Shown: positions 8,308 to 16,750, counted from the first letter of the stretch. The stretch: DNA of 64,000 nucleotides from Microbacterium immunditiarum (GCF_013409785.1 NZ_JACCBV010000001.1:3410001-3474000), one strand, 5' to 3'. Translations and numbers: made by a program. The notes: generated from the sequence alone by a model not told the origin.

Positions 8308-8619
8308 TCATACTGTGACGGGCCGCTCCGCCGCGAACGGCACGACCACCGCCCCGCCTGTCGCGTAGTTGGGGACGTCGGCCTGAACCGCCTGCCCCTC
8401 GGGTGACGCGAGCGCGGCGCCGAGCGCCTCGGCGGAAGCGAAAGTCGCCTCGAAGACGGCGAAGTAGGGCCCGCCGTCGGGCTCGTCGACGCCCAGGGCG
8501 AACGCCATGTCGACGAGCCCGGGCAGTCGCGCGCACAACGGCAGATGCACGTCGCGGTAGTGGCGCTCGAACGCGGCGCGATCGACGGGCTCGGGGTAGA
8601 GGACCAAGAGCTTATGCAT
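8308..8619 (-). CDS. EthD-domain protein
   Basis: This 103-residue protein starts at ATG 8619, with GGGGAG 7 nt upstream. The opening MHKLLVLYPEPVDRAAFERH and HLPLCARLPGL identify an EthD-type dimeric alpha+beta barrel, a family common beside oxygenase genes. Its start overlaps the last 8 bp of the StyA-like gene, so translation is probably coupled. Its biochemical role is unknown; EthD proteins are variously suggested to help degrade or bind oxygenase products. Confidence 0.8.
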   Translation of the reverse strand: MHKLLVLYPEPVDRAAFERHYRDVHLPLCARLPGLVDMAFALGVDEPDGGPYFAVFEATFASAEALGAALASPEGQAVQADVPNYATGGAVVVPFAAERPVTV

Positions 8620-9856
8620 GAGCGGGCTCCCCTTCATGGGCGTGACGCGCGATCGCCGCGGCGGCGATCTCAGGCGACCCGACCACGTCGCGCCATTGAC
8701 GGACGGGATGATTGAAGTTCTCCGTGAACTCGTCGCAGAGCGCCTTGTCCTGGCTCATCGCCCCGAGGAGCTGGATGATGTGATCCGCCGGGGGCAGCTG
8801 CACCATGAGGTTGGTCCAGTCGCTGACTGCCTCGATGCGCTCGCGACGGCGCTCCGCCGCGCGACGCCCGAGGTCTTCGCCGAAGCCGCGGTCCTCGAGG
8901 ATCTCCTCGCCAACGGTGTAACCCGAGTACGACGCCGAGTTCGCGCCCTGCCCGACGACGGGATCCAGCACGGAGTGGACGTCGCCAGCCGCGATGACGA
9001 CCGTGCCGTCATCGAGCACGCGATAGTCATTGCGAAGGACCGGCGTGACGGCACCCTGGAGCAGGTCCTGGGTGCTCGTGAGCTGGAATGCGCTCTCGTC
9101 CACGCGCTCGAAGACGGTCGGGTGATGCATCCGGAGCTTGTCGAGCACGAGTCGCCGGAACGCTTCGGGATCGTCCTCGTAGCGCGCGTCGGCGAGTACC
9201 TCGGTGTCGCCGCCCGGCACGTTCTCGAACAGGAGCGCGTTGACGTGACCGGCGAACGAGTAGATCGGGATGTCGATGAGCTCCCCGTGCCCGGGCGCGA
9301 TGCTGAGGGTGACGCCGTGGGGCTCGGTTCGCGCCACGCCCGTCCACAGCCCCACCATCAGCCGGCGCATGGGCTTCGCGTAGGGTGACTTCTCGGCCCG
9401 GATGCCGAAGAACTCTCCGAGGGATCGCTTGCCCGACGCGACGATGATGGCGTCGTGCCTCGCGGCGAGCGAGCCCAGGTCGTCAGCTTCGACCGAGCGG
9501 ATCTCGATCCGGCCCCCGCGATCCTCGAAGTCGCCCATGAGGGCGGGCTGGTAGATGCGATAGTCGACCGCTCGGGACGGCGAGACGAAATCGCCGCGGT
9601 AGAAGAGGTTCGGGCCGCCCACGAAGTGGTGGTGGCATCCGTACCCGTACTCCTCGACCGGCCAGTGGTCGACGCCGAGCTCCTGTTCGCGGGCGACGGT
9701 GACGGCGTGGTGGGCGACGCTGTTGGGGAGCCGGCCGCCGCGTACGTCGTCAGCCGACCGGTCGGTGTAGATGGTGACCGGGATGTCGTGTCGGCGCAGC
9801 AGCAGACCCAGATGAAGGCCTGCGGTGCCGGCGCCGACGATGCCGATGTCTGTCAT
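8612..9856 (-). CDS. Styrene/indole monooxygenase-like flavoprotein oxygenase (StyA family)
   Basis: The protein has 414 residues from ATG 9856 (CGAGGAGG upstream), almost the length of StyA. It opens with GIVGAGTAGLHLGLLLRRHD, has VEEYGYGCHHHFVGG and the later GDVHSVLDPVVGQGANSASY, all as in the StyA/indole oxygenase group. These enzymes take FADH2 from a separate reductase and epoxidise vinyl arenes or indole. No StyB or styrene-oxide isomerase is adjacent. In this setting it could act on a vinylphenol or another arene, yielding an aldehyde precursor for the dehydrogenase at 10001. That is inference. Confidence 0.82.
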   Translation of the reverse strand: MTDIGIVGAGTAGLHLGLLLRRHDIPVTIYTDRSADDVRGGRLPNSVAHHAVTVAREQELGVDHWPVEEYGYGCHHHFVGGPNLFYRGDFVSPSRAVDYRIYQPALMGDFEDRGGRIEIRSVEADDLGSLAARHDAIIVASGKRSLGEFFGIRAEKSPYAKPMRRLMVGLWTGVARTEPHGVTLSIAPGHGELIDIPIYSFAGHVNALLFENVPGGDTEVLADARYEDDPEAFRRLVLDKLRMHHPTVFERVDESAFQLTSTQDLLQGAVTPVLRNDYRVLDDGTVVIAAGDVHSVLDPVVGQGANSASYSGYTVGEEILEDRGFGEDLGRRAAERRRERIEAVSDWTNLMVQLPPADHIIQLLGAMSQDKALCDEFTENFNHPVRQWRDVVGSPEIAAAAIARHAHEGEPAHA

Positions 9857-10000
9857 TCGTCCTCCTCGGGTGGGCCGCGTTGCGCGGCTGTTCTGAACGC
9901 TAGGGCGGCGGATGCTCCGGCGGAACGCCCTCGTGTCGAGAGCGCACTCGCCGACAAGTCCCGCGCAGATCGTGACCAGGCGTCGAGCCACGGCGGCCGG

Positions 10001-11416
10001 TCAGCCGTTGATCACCTGGGGCACGGCGACGGCCTTGAGCCCCTCGACTCCGAACTCGAGGCCGTATCCGGAGCCCTTCACGCCTCCGAACGGGATCATC
10101 GGATGCACGCCGCCGTGAGAGTTGATCCACACGGTGCCGGCCTGGAGTCGGGCGGCGACGCGGCGCGCCTGCTCACGGTCGCCCCACACGGATGCGCCCA
10201 GCCCCGCATCGAGCCGGTTGGCGCTGCGGATCGCGTCCTCGATGTCGGTGTAGCGGATGACGGGCAGGACGGGTCCGAACTGCTCCTCATCGACGAGAGG
10301 CACTCCGTCCGTGACGTCGGCGACGATCGTGACGGGGTAGAAGAGCTCACCCAGCTCGGTCGCGGGCGACCCGCCCGTGACGATCCGCGCACCGCGCGAC
10401 CGCGCGTCCTCCACAAGACGCGAGACGATGTCGAACTGCTTCCGATTCTGCAGGGGCCCGAGCACGTTGCCTTCCTCGAGTCCGATCCCCATCGGCATAC
10501 CGGGGGCGACCTCCGCGAGCGCCGAGAGAACCTCCTCGTAGTCGGAGTCGTGGACATACAGACGCTTGAGCGCGGCGCACGTCTGGCCGGTGTTGATGAA
10601 CGCGCCCCAGAACAGGTCCTTCGCGATCGCCGTCGCATCCGCACCCGGCAGCACGATCCCGGCGTCGTTCCCGCCAAGTTCCAGGGTCAGCCGCGCGAGA
10701 TTGCCCACAGTGCCCTCGACGATGCGGCGGCCGGTCGCGGTCGATCCCGTGAACATCACCTTCCCGATGTCGGGGTGGGATGCCAGACGCGCACCCACCT
10801 CACGGTCGCCCGAGACGCCGATGAGCACATCCGGCGGAAGCACCTCGTTGAGCACGGCGAGCAATGCGAGCACGCTCAGCGGCGTGTACTCGCTGGGCTT
10901 GACGACGACCGTGTCGCCCATGCGCAGCGCTGGGCCGATCTGCCAGATCGTGATCATAAGCGGCCAGTTCCACGGGCCGATGGCCCCGACCACTCCGATC
11001 GCGCGGTAGTGCAGCTCCGCCCGCACCACGCCGTCGTCGAAGACGACCTCCGGCTCGAGCGGCGTCGTCGCCGCGGTGCGCAGCCACGCCGAGCACGCGC
11101 CCACCTCGAAGCGCGCGTTGGGTCCGTCCAGCGGCTTGCCCTGTTCGCGGGACAGCAGGTGGGCGAGCTCCTCGGCGTTGGCGGCGATCGCGTCGGCTGC
11201 GGCCAGCAGCAGGCCGGAGCGCTCGGCATGCCCCAGGGCCTCCCACGCGGGCTGCGCCGCCTTCGCGCGCGCGACGGCGGCGTCGAGGTCGGCGAGACCG
11301 TGCACGGGAGCCCTGCCGATGACGGCGCGGGTCGCGGCATCCGGGATCTCGCGTCCCTCTCCGGGGGCGGCCTGGACGCGATCGAGCAGATGCGTCTGGA
11401 GTCGGGTGTCGGACAT
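10001..11416 (-). CDS. NAD(P)-dependent aldehyde dehydrogenase
   Basis: The protein has 471 residues from ATG 11416 (GGAG upstream; longer in-frame starts lack a site). Active-site E246 (LTLELGGND) and C280 (NTGQTCAALKR) are present, as are IGPWNWPLMI and VVKPSEYTPL for the cofactor fold. The likely substrates are an aryl acetaldehyde (giving 4-hydroxyphenylacetate) or the succinic semialdehyde released by HpaI; the sequence alone cannot decide. It lies 144 bp upstream of the StyA-like gene on the same strand and diverges from the hpa core operon across a 162-bp region with a GntR-type palindrome. Nothing clear is seen in 9857-10000. Confidence 0.87.
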   Translation of the reverse strand: MSDTRLQTHLLDRVQAAPGEGREIPDAATRAVIGRAPVHGLADLDAAVARAKAAQPAWEALGHAERSGLLLAAADAIAANAEELAHLLSREQGKPLDGPNARFEVGACSAWLRTAATTPLEPEVVFDDGVVRAELHYRAIGVVGAIGPWNWPLMITIWQIGPALRMGDTVVVKPSEYTPLSVLALLAVLNEVLPPDVLIGVSGDREVGARLASHPDIGKVMFTGSTATGRRIVEGTVGNLARLTLELGGNDAGIVLPGADATAIAKDLFWGAFINTGQTCAALKRLYVHDSDYEEVLSALAEVAPGMPMGIGLEEGNVLGPLQNRKQFDIVSRLVEDARSRGARIVTGGSPATELGELFYPVTIVADVTDGVPLVDEEQFGPVLPVIRYTDIEDAIRSANRLDAGLGASVWGDREQARRVAARLQAGTVWINSHGGVHPMIPFGGVKGSGYGLEFGVEGLKAVAVPQVING

Positions 11417-11537
11417 CGCGGGTCTCCTTCGACGGTCGGGAACGGGTCCCATTGTCGAAGCGCCGGATGCCTCGCGGCTTGTCGCCCAGCGCGCGGATGA
11501 TGTCTTCGCGCGAACGATCGTTGCTCAAGCTCACCGG

Positions 11538-11549
11538 ATCATATACGAT
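11538..11549. promoter_or_regulatory. ATCATATACGAT, candidate GntR/FCD operator site 3 in the hpa divergent promoter
   Basis: This 10-of-12 palindrome lies 30 bp before the FAH-RraA start and about 120 bp before the divergent aldehyde dehydrogenase start. It shares ATATACGATTTC with the site at 5046-5060. The GntR/FCD regulator encoded in the same operon at 13171 is the obvious binder, which would make the operon autoregulated. Confidence 0.6.
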
Positions 11550-11578
11550 TTCAGATATCACCCCGAGCGAGGAGGCTC

Positions 11579-13174
11579 ATGATCGAGACGCATCAGGAAG
11601 CGCACGGCACCGACCCTCGCTTCTTCGCCCTCCCCGTCCGGCCGGGCAAGATCATAGCGGTGCACCTCAGCTACGCATCGCGCGCCGAGCAGCGCGGCCG
11701 CCGCCCCGCCGATCCGTCGTACTTCTTCAAGCCGTCGAGTTCCGTCGCGGCATCCGGCGGATTCATCGAGCGCCCCGCCGGCACTGAGCTCCTCGCCTTC
11801 GAAGGCGAGATCGCGCTCGTGATCGGCACCGCCGCGCGGAGCGTCTCGCTCGACGACGCGTGGCGACACGTCGGCTGGATCACCGCCGCGAACGACTTCG
11901 GCCTGTACGACCTGCGCGCCAACGACAAGGGCTCCAACGTCCGCTCGAAGGGCCGAGACGGGTTCACGCCCATCGGCCCGCGCCTCATCGACGCGCGCGC
12001 GCTCGACCCCGCGGCGATCCGCCTGCGCACGTGGGTCAACGGCGAGCTCGTGCAGGACGACACGACCGCCGGCCTCATCTTCCCGCTCGCGCAGTTCGTC
12101 GCCGACCTGTCGCAGCACTTCACGCTCGAGCCGGGCGATGTGATCCTCACCGGAACACCGGCGGGGTCGTCGGTCGTCGGTCCCGGCGACGTCGTCGAGG
12201 TCGAGGTGGACGCACCGGATGCCCCGGGCGCCCCCGCCTCGGGTCGTCTCGTGACGACCGTGTCCGAGGGCTCGGGCCCGGGCTTCGACGCGAGCGTCGG
12301 ATCGCTCCCGTCCGTCGACGACACGCAGCGCGCCGAGGCGTGGGGCGCTCCCGAGCTCGTGCCGGCCGCACCGGGCGTAGGAGATGGTCCCGCCGCAGGA
12401 GGATCCGGCGCGGATCGTCCTACGCCTGAATCATCTCCTGCCGCCGGTGCCGCCTCGCTCTCCTCCGAACTGCGCACGAAGCTCGAGAAGGCCCCTGTCG
12501 CGGGGCTCTCGCAGCAGCTGCGAAAGCGCGGCCTGAACAACGTGACGATCGACGGAGTTCGGCCGCTGCATCCGTCGGCCAAGCTCGTCGGCACCGCCCG
12601 CACACTGCGCTACGTGCCGAACCGCGAAGACCTGTTCAAGAGCCACGGCGGGGGCTACAACGCGCAGAAGCGCGCGTTCGACGCCGTGGGCGAGGGCGAG
12701 GTCATCGTCATCGAGGCGCGCGGCGAGGCGGGAGCGGGCACGCTCGGCGACGTCCTCGCGATCCGCGCCCACGCGCGCGGCGCGGCCGGAATCGTGACCG
12801 ACGGCGGCGTGCGCGACTTCGATGCCGTGAAGGCCGTCGGCATCCCCGTCTACACGGTCGGCGCGCACCCCGCGGTGCTCGGTCGCAAGCACGTGCCGTG
12901 GGATGCGGACCTCACGATCGCGTGCGGCGGGGCCACGGTGCAGCCGGGCGACGTCATCGTCGGCGACGCCGACGGCGTGATCGTGATCCCGCCCGCCCTC
13001 GCCGAGGAGGTCGCCGACGCGGCGCTCGCCCAGGAGGACGAGGACGCGTGGATCGCCGCCCGCGTCGCGGAGGGGCACGCGGTCGACGGGCTGTTCCCGA
13101 TGAACGCCGAGTGGCGCGCCCGGTACGAGGCAGAGACCGCGCGCCGCGCGGCATCCGACGAGGAGGCACGATGA
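11579..13174 (+). CDS. Fusion of fumarylacetoacetate-hydrolase domain and RraA-like aldolase/decarboxylase domain
   Basis: This protein has 531 residues. Residues about 20-225 form a FAH/HpaG-type domain with metal ligands E75 and E77 (AFEGEIALVIG) and D106 (ITAANDFGLYD). An Ala/Pro/Gly linker (about 258-300) follows, then an RraA-like domain (about 300-520) with TDGGVRD (D408, R412, D413), the metal and substrate site of the HMG-aldolase/oxaloacetate-decarboxylase family. In the homoprotocatechuate pathway FAH proteins (HpaG/HpcE) decarboxylate and isomerise the ring-fission acid; the RraA half may do one of these steps. The linker DNA contains a REP-like hairpin at 12376-12442. GGAGG lies 3 nt before the ATG. 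The stop overlaps the GntR start (ATGA). Confidence 0.88.
   Translation: MIETHQEAHGTDPRFFALPVRPGKIIAVHLSYASRAEQRGRRPADPSYFFKPSSSVAASGGFIERPAGTELLAFEGEIALVIGTAARSVSLDDAWRHVGWITAANDFGLYDLRANDKGSNVRSKGRDGFTPIGPRLIDARALDPAAIRLRTWVNGELVQDDTTAGLIFPLAQFVADLSQHFTLEPGDVILTGTPAGSSVVGPGDVVEVEVDAPDAPGAPASGRLVTTVSEGSGPGFDASVGSLPSVDDTQRAEAWGAPELVPAAPGVGDGPAAGGSGADRPTPESSPAAGAASLSSELRTKLEKAPVAGLSQQLRKRGLNNVTIDGVRPLHPSAKLVGTARTLRYVPNREDLFKSHGGGYNAQKRAFDAVGEGEVIVIEARGEAGAGTLGDVLAIRAHARGAAGIVTDGGVRDFDAVKAVGIPVYTVGAHPAVLGRKHVPWDADLTIACGGATVQPGDVIVGDADGVIVIPPALAEEVADAALAQEDEDAWIAARVAEGHAVDGLFPMNAEWRARYEAETARRAASDEEAR
12376..12442. repeat. REP-like long hairpin inside the FAH-RraA linker
   Basis: Two 25-nt imperfect arms (12376-12400, 12418-12442) share AGGAGATG/CATCTCCT and end in CAGGA/TCCT. 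The left flank CCGGGCGTAGGAGATGG (12371-12387) is identical over 17 bp to the intergenic hairpin at 59650-59666, and the arm length and loop (17 versus 18 nt) are the same in both. Here it is translated in frame as low-complexity linker. Confidence 0.75.
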
Positions 13175-13905
13175 GCACTGTGCGGCAGGGCCGGACATCA
13201 GGCGGAGACGGCTCCGCCGAGCGAGCCGAGCCGTCGGCCCAGAGCAAGTCGCAGCGCGCGTACCACTGGGTCAAGGACCGCATCGCCCGGCAGGAGTACA
13301 CACCCGGCTACCGGCTCGTCCTCGGCACCATCGCCGGCGAGCTCGACATGAGCGTCGTGCCGGTGCGCGAGGCCATCCGCCAGCTCGAGGCCGAGGGGCT
13401 CGTGACCTTCGAGCGCAACGTCGGCGCGCGCGTGTCGATGGTCGACGACTCGAAGTACCGGTTCAGCATGCAGGCGCTCTCGATCCTCGAGGGCGCCGCG
13501 ACCGCGCTCGCCGCACGTCGTCTCACGACCGAGGACCTGCGACGCGCGCGCGAGGTCAACGCGCTCATGATCGAGACGCTCGACTACTTCGACCCCCGGG
13601 CGTTCACGCGGCTCAACCAGGAGTTCCACTCGACGCTGTTCGAGAAGTGCGCGAATCCTCGCCTGCTGGAGCTCGTCGAGGCCGAATGGGGACGCCTCGG
13701 CCACCTGCGCGACTCCACCTTCAGCTTCGTCCCCGGCCGCGCCCAGGAGTCGGTGCAGGAGCACGAGGACATCGTGAACCTCATCGAGAAGGGCGCGCCG
13801 CTCGGTGACATCGAGAAGGCCGCCCGCCGGCATCGGTCGGCCACGCTCGACGCCTACATGATCCACGAGCACCCCGACGAGGTGCTCGGACTCCCCGCTT
13901 TCTGA
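13171..13905 (+). CDS. GntR-family regulator with FCD domain
   Basis: The protein has 244 residues from ATG 13171, which overlaps the stop of the fusion gene (ATGA) and has AGGAGG upstream. Residues about 25-95 are the winged helix (GELDMSVVPVREAIRQLEAE, LVTFERNVGARVS), and the rest is a helical FCD effector domain with metal-site candidates such as NQEFHSTLF. It sits second in the hpa operon and probably represses the island in the absence of a pathway acid. The three ATCGTATACGAT-like palindromes are its likely targets; this pairing is inferred. Confidence 0.9.
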   Translation: MSTVRQGRTSGGDGSAERAEPSAQSKSQRAYHWVKDRIARQEYTPGYRLVLGTIAGELDMSVVPVREAIRQLEAEGLVTFERNVGARVSMVDDSKYRFSMQALSILEGAATALAARRLTTEDLRRAREVNALMIETLDYFDPRAFTRLNQEFHSTLFEKCANPRLLELVEAEWGRLGHLRDSTFSFVPGRAQESVQEHEDIVNLIEKGAPLGDIEKAARRHRSATLDAYMIHEHPDEVLGLPAF

Positions 13906-13925
13906 CCCCACCCATGGAGGACCCC

Positions 13926-15482
13926 ATGACCGACACCGCCCTGGCCACGCGCCGCGTGCCCGCCGACCTCCCCGACCGCATCCAGCACTACATCGACGGC
14001 CGGTTCGTCGACTCGACCGACGGCGGCACGTTCGACGTGCTCGAGCCCGTGTCCAATGAGGTGTACCTGCAGGCGGCGGCGGGCAAGAAGGCCGACATCG
14101 ACCTGGCCGTCGCCGCCGCGAAGCGCGCCTTCGACGAAGGACCGTGGCCGCGGATGCTGCCGCGCGAGCGCTCCCGCATCCTGCACCGCATCGCCGACAT
14201 CGTCGAGTCCCGCGACGCGCGCCTCGCCGAGCTCGAGTCGTTCGACTCGGGCCTGCCGATCACACAGGCCCTCGGTCAAGCGCGGCGCGCCGCCGAGAAC
14301 TTCCGCTTCTTCGCGGACCTGATCGTCGCGCAGGCCGACGACACCTACAAGGTGCCCGGCCGCCAGATCAACTACGTCAACCGCAAGCCCATCGGCGTCG
14401 CCGGCCTCATCACGCCGTGGAACACGCCGTTCATGCTCGAGTCCTGGAAGCTCGGCCCGGCACTGGCGACGGGGAACACCGTCGTGCTCAAGCCCGCCGA
14501 GTTCACCCCGCTTTCGGCGTCGCTGTGGGCGGGCATCTTCGAGGAGGCCGGGCTGCCGGCGGGCGTGTTCAACCTCGTCAACGGACTGGGCGAAGAGGCG
14601 GGCGACGCGCTCGTGAAGCATCCGGATGTGCCCCTCATCTCGTTCACGGGCGAGAGCCGCACGGGGCAGATCATCTTCGGCAACGCCGCCCCCTTCCTCA
14701 AGGGCCTGTCGATGGAGCTGGGCGGCAAGTCGCCGGCGATCGTCTTCGCGGATGCCGACCTCGAGGCCGCCGTCGACGCGACGATCTTCGGGGTGTTCTC
14801 CCTCAACGGCGAGCGCTGCACCGCGGGCTCGCGCATCCTCGTGCAGCGCGACATCTACGACGAGTTCGTCGAGCGGTACGCCGCTCAGGCGAAGCGCGTC
14901 GTTGTCGGGGACCCGCAGGATCCTGCGACCGAGGTCGGCGCGCTCGTGCACCCCGAGCACTACGAGAAAGTCATGTCCTACATCGAGATCGGCAAGTCCG
15001 AAGGGCGCCTCGTCGCCGGCGGCGGTCGCCCCGAAGGGTTCCCGACGGGCAACTACGTCGCCCCCACGGTGTTCGCCGACGTGCCGCGCGACGCGCGCAT
15101 CTTCCAGGAGGAGATCTTCGGCCCGGTCGTCGCGATCACCCCGTTCGACACCGACGAAGAGGCCCTCGAGCTCGCCAACGGCGTGAAGTACGGCCTCGCG
15201 GCGTACGTGTGGACCGACGACCTCAAGCGCGCCCACAACTTCGCGCAGGCGATCGACGCGGGCATGGTGTGGCTCAACTCGAACAACGTGCGCGACCTCC
15301 GCACTCCGTTCGGCGGGGTCAAGGCCTCCGGCCTCGGCCACGAGGGCGGCTACCGCTCGATCGACTTCTACACGCACCAGCAGGCCGTGCACATCACGCT
15401 CGGGGCGGTGCACAACCCGACCTTCGGCAAGTCCACGCCGGCCACCGAGCAGGCCGACGCCGCCGAATCCGAAGAGGGCTGA
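13926..15482 (+). CDS. hpaE: 5-carboxymethyl-2-hydroxymuconate semialdehyde dehydrogenase
   Basis: The protein has 518 residues from ATG 13926, with GGAGGA 4 nt before it; an ATG at 13914 is upstream of that site and less likely. Catalytic E264 (SMELGGKSP) and C298 (LNGERCTAGSR) are present. The segments QHYIDGRFV, FADLIVAQADDTYKVPGRQ and WLNSNNVRDLRTPFGGVKAS closely follow HpaE of the homoprotocatechuate route. It oxidises the extradiol ring-fission semialdehyde to the dicarboxylic acid with NAD+. It lies directly upstream of hpaD, 48 bp apart, in the same operon. Confidence 0.92.
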   Translation: MTDTALATRRVPADLPDRIQHYIDGRFVDSTDGGTFDVLEPVSNEVYLQAAAGKKADIDLAVAAAKRAFDEGPWPRMLPRERSRILHRIADIVESRDARLAELESFDSGLPITQALGQARRAAENFRFFADLIVAQADDTYKVPGRQINYVNRKPIGVAGLITPWNTPFMLESWKLGPALATGNTVVLKPAEFTPLSASLWAGIFEEAGLPAGVFNLVNGLGEEAGDALVKHPDVPLISFTGESRTGQIIFGNAAPFLKGLSMELGGKSPAIVFADADLEAAVDATIFGVFSLNGERCTAGSRILVQRDIYDEFVERYAAQAKRVVVGDPQDPATEVGALVHPEHYEKVMSYIEIGKSEGRLVAGGGRPEGFPTGNYVAPTVFADVPRDARIFQEEIFGPVVAITPFDTDEEALELANGVKYGLAAYVWTDDLKRAHNFAQAIDAGMVWLNSNNVRDLRTPFGGVKASGLGHEGGYRSIDFYTHQQAVHITLGAVHNPTFGKSTPATEQADAAESEEG

Positions 15483-15530
15483 GCCGCCGCATCCGGCTCC
15501 GCCAGAGACACAACGCAAGGACGCTGAGAA

Positions 15531-16697
15531 ATGACCGACCGCGATCAGATGACCCGCACCTCCTCCGGCTTCTTCGTGAGCCAGGAGGCGCCGATCCACA
15601 CCGACAACCCCATCCCTACGCCGTCGAGCCCGGCACCCGACATCCTGCGCTGCGCGTACATGGAGCTCGTCGTGACCGACCTCGCCGCGTCGCGCGAGTT
15701 CTACGTCGACGTGCTCGATCTCGTCGTGACGGAGGAGGACGAGAACACCGTCTACCTGCGGTCGATGGAGGAGTTCATCCACCACAACCTCGTGCTGCGC
15801 CAGGGCCCGGTCGCGGCTGTCGCCGTCTTCGGCTTCCGCGTGCGCACTCCCGAGGATCTCGATCGGGCCGTCGCGTTCTACACCGAGCTCGGGTGCGACG
15901 TGCGCCGCAGCCCGGAGGGCTTCACGAAGGGCATCGGCGACTCGGTGCGCGTCGTCGACCCGCTCGGATTCCCGTACGAGTTCTTCTACGAGACCGAGCA
16001 CGTCGAGCGGCTCGCATGGCGGTACGACCTGTACACGCCCGGCGCCCTCGTGCGGCTCGACCACTTCAACCAGGTGACGCCCGACGTGCCGCGCGCGACG
16101 CGGTTCATGCAGGACCTCGGGTTCCGCGTGACCGAGGACATCCAGGACGAGCAGGGCACGGTCTACGCCGCGTGGATGCGTCGCAAGCCCACGGTGCACG
16201 ACACCGCGATGACCGGCGGCGACGGCCCGCGGATGCACCACGTCGCGTTCTCGACCCACGAGAAGCACAACATCCTCGCGATCTGCGACAAGCTCGGTGC
16301 GCTGCGCCGCTCCGACGCGATCGAGCGCGGCCCCGGCCGCCACGGCGTGTCGAACGCGTTCTACCTGTACCTGCGCGACCCCGACGGCCACCGCGTCGAG
16401 ATCTACACGCAGGACTACTACACGGGCGACCCCGACAACCCGGTCGTCACGTGGGACGTGCACGACAACCAGCGCCGCGACTGGTGGGGCAACCCGGTCG
16501 TGCCGTCGTGGTACACCGAGGCCTCGCTCGTGCTGGACCTCGACGGCAACCCGCAGCCCGTCGTCGCGCGCACCGACGAGTCCGAGATGGCCGTGACGAT
16601 CGGCGCCGACGGCTTCTCGTACACCCGCCCGGACGACACGGCGGACGAGCTGCCGAGCTGGAAGCAGGGCGAGTACAAGCTCGGCCACCAGCTGTAG
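15531..16697 (+). CDS. hpaD: 3,4-dihydroxyphenylacetate (homoprotocatechuate) 2,3-dioxygenase
   Basis: The protein has 388 residues and two vicinal-oxygen-chelate repeats. Metal ligands H178 (LDHFNQV), H237 (RMHHVAFS) and E290 (GHRVEIYT) keep exactly the 59- and 53-residue spacing of H155/H214/E267 in the Brevibacterium fuscum Fe(II) enzyme; the Arthrobacter Mn(II) enzyme MndD belongs to the same family. The preference for Fe or Mn cannot be read from sequence. It opens the homoprotocatechuate ring to 5-carboxymethyl-2-hydroxymuconate semialdehyde, the substrate of HpaE encoded just upstream. AAGGA lies 11 nt before the ATG. Confidence 0.95.
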   Translation: MTDRDQMTRTSSGFFVSQEAPIHTDNPIPTPSSPAPDILRCAYMELVVTDLAASREFYVDVLDLVVTEEDENTVYLRSMEEFIHHNLVLRQGPVAAVAVFGFRVRTPEDLDRAVAFYTELGCDVRRSPEGFTKGIGDSVRVVDPLGFPYEFFYETEHVERLAWRYDLYTPGALVRLDHFNQVTPDVPRATRFMQDLGFRVTEDIQDEQGTVYAAWMRRKPTVHDTAMTGGDGPRMHHVAFSTHEKHNILAICDKLGALRRSDAIERGPGRHGVSNAFYLYLRDPDGHRVEIYTQDYYTGDPDNPVVTWDVHDNQRRDWWGNPVVPSWYTEASLVLDLDGNPQPVVARTDESEMAVTIGADGFSYTRPDDTADELPSWKQGEYKLGHQL

Positions 16698-16712
16698 GTC
16701 GAACGCACCCCC

Positions 16713-16735
16713 GGTCGCTGAGCGAGCGAAGCGAG
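16713..16735. repeat. Dispersed actinobacterial intergenic repeat fragment ahead of hpaH
   Basis: The 23-bp stretch contains CTGAGCGAGCGAAGCGAG, a word that, from memory, is frequent between genes in many actinobacteria as part of a REP-like element. Here it merges at its 3' end into the AAGGAGAG ribosome binding site of hpaH. No second copy is seen in this window. Confidence 0.4.
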
Positions 16736-16750
16736 GAAGGAGAGAACCGG

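Noticed and set aside
12479..13174. RraA domain as a regulator of RNase E
   Set aside because: The metal/aldolase residues (TDGGVRD) and catabolic operon context favour an aldolase or decarboxylase; RNase-E inhibition is an E. coli role.
13914..13925. Upstream ATG at 13914 as the hpaE start
   Set aside because: It lies before the GGAGGA ribosome site that is well spaced for the ATG at 13926.
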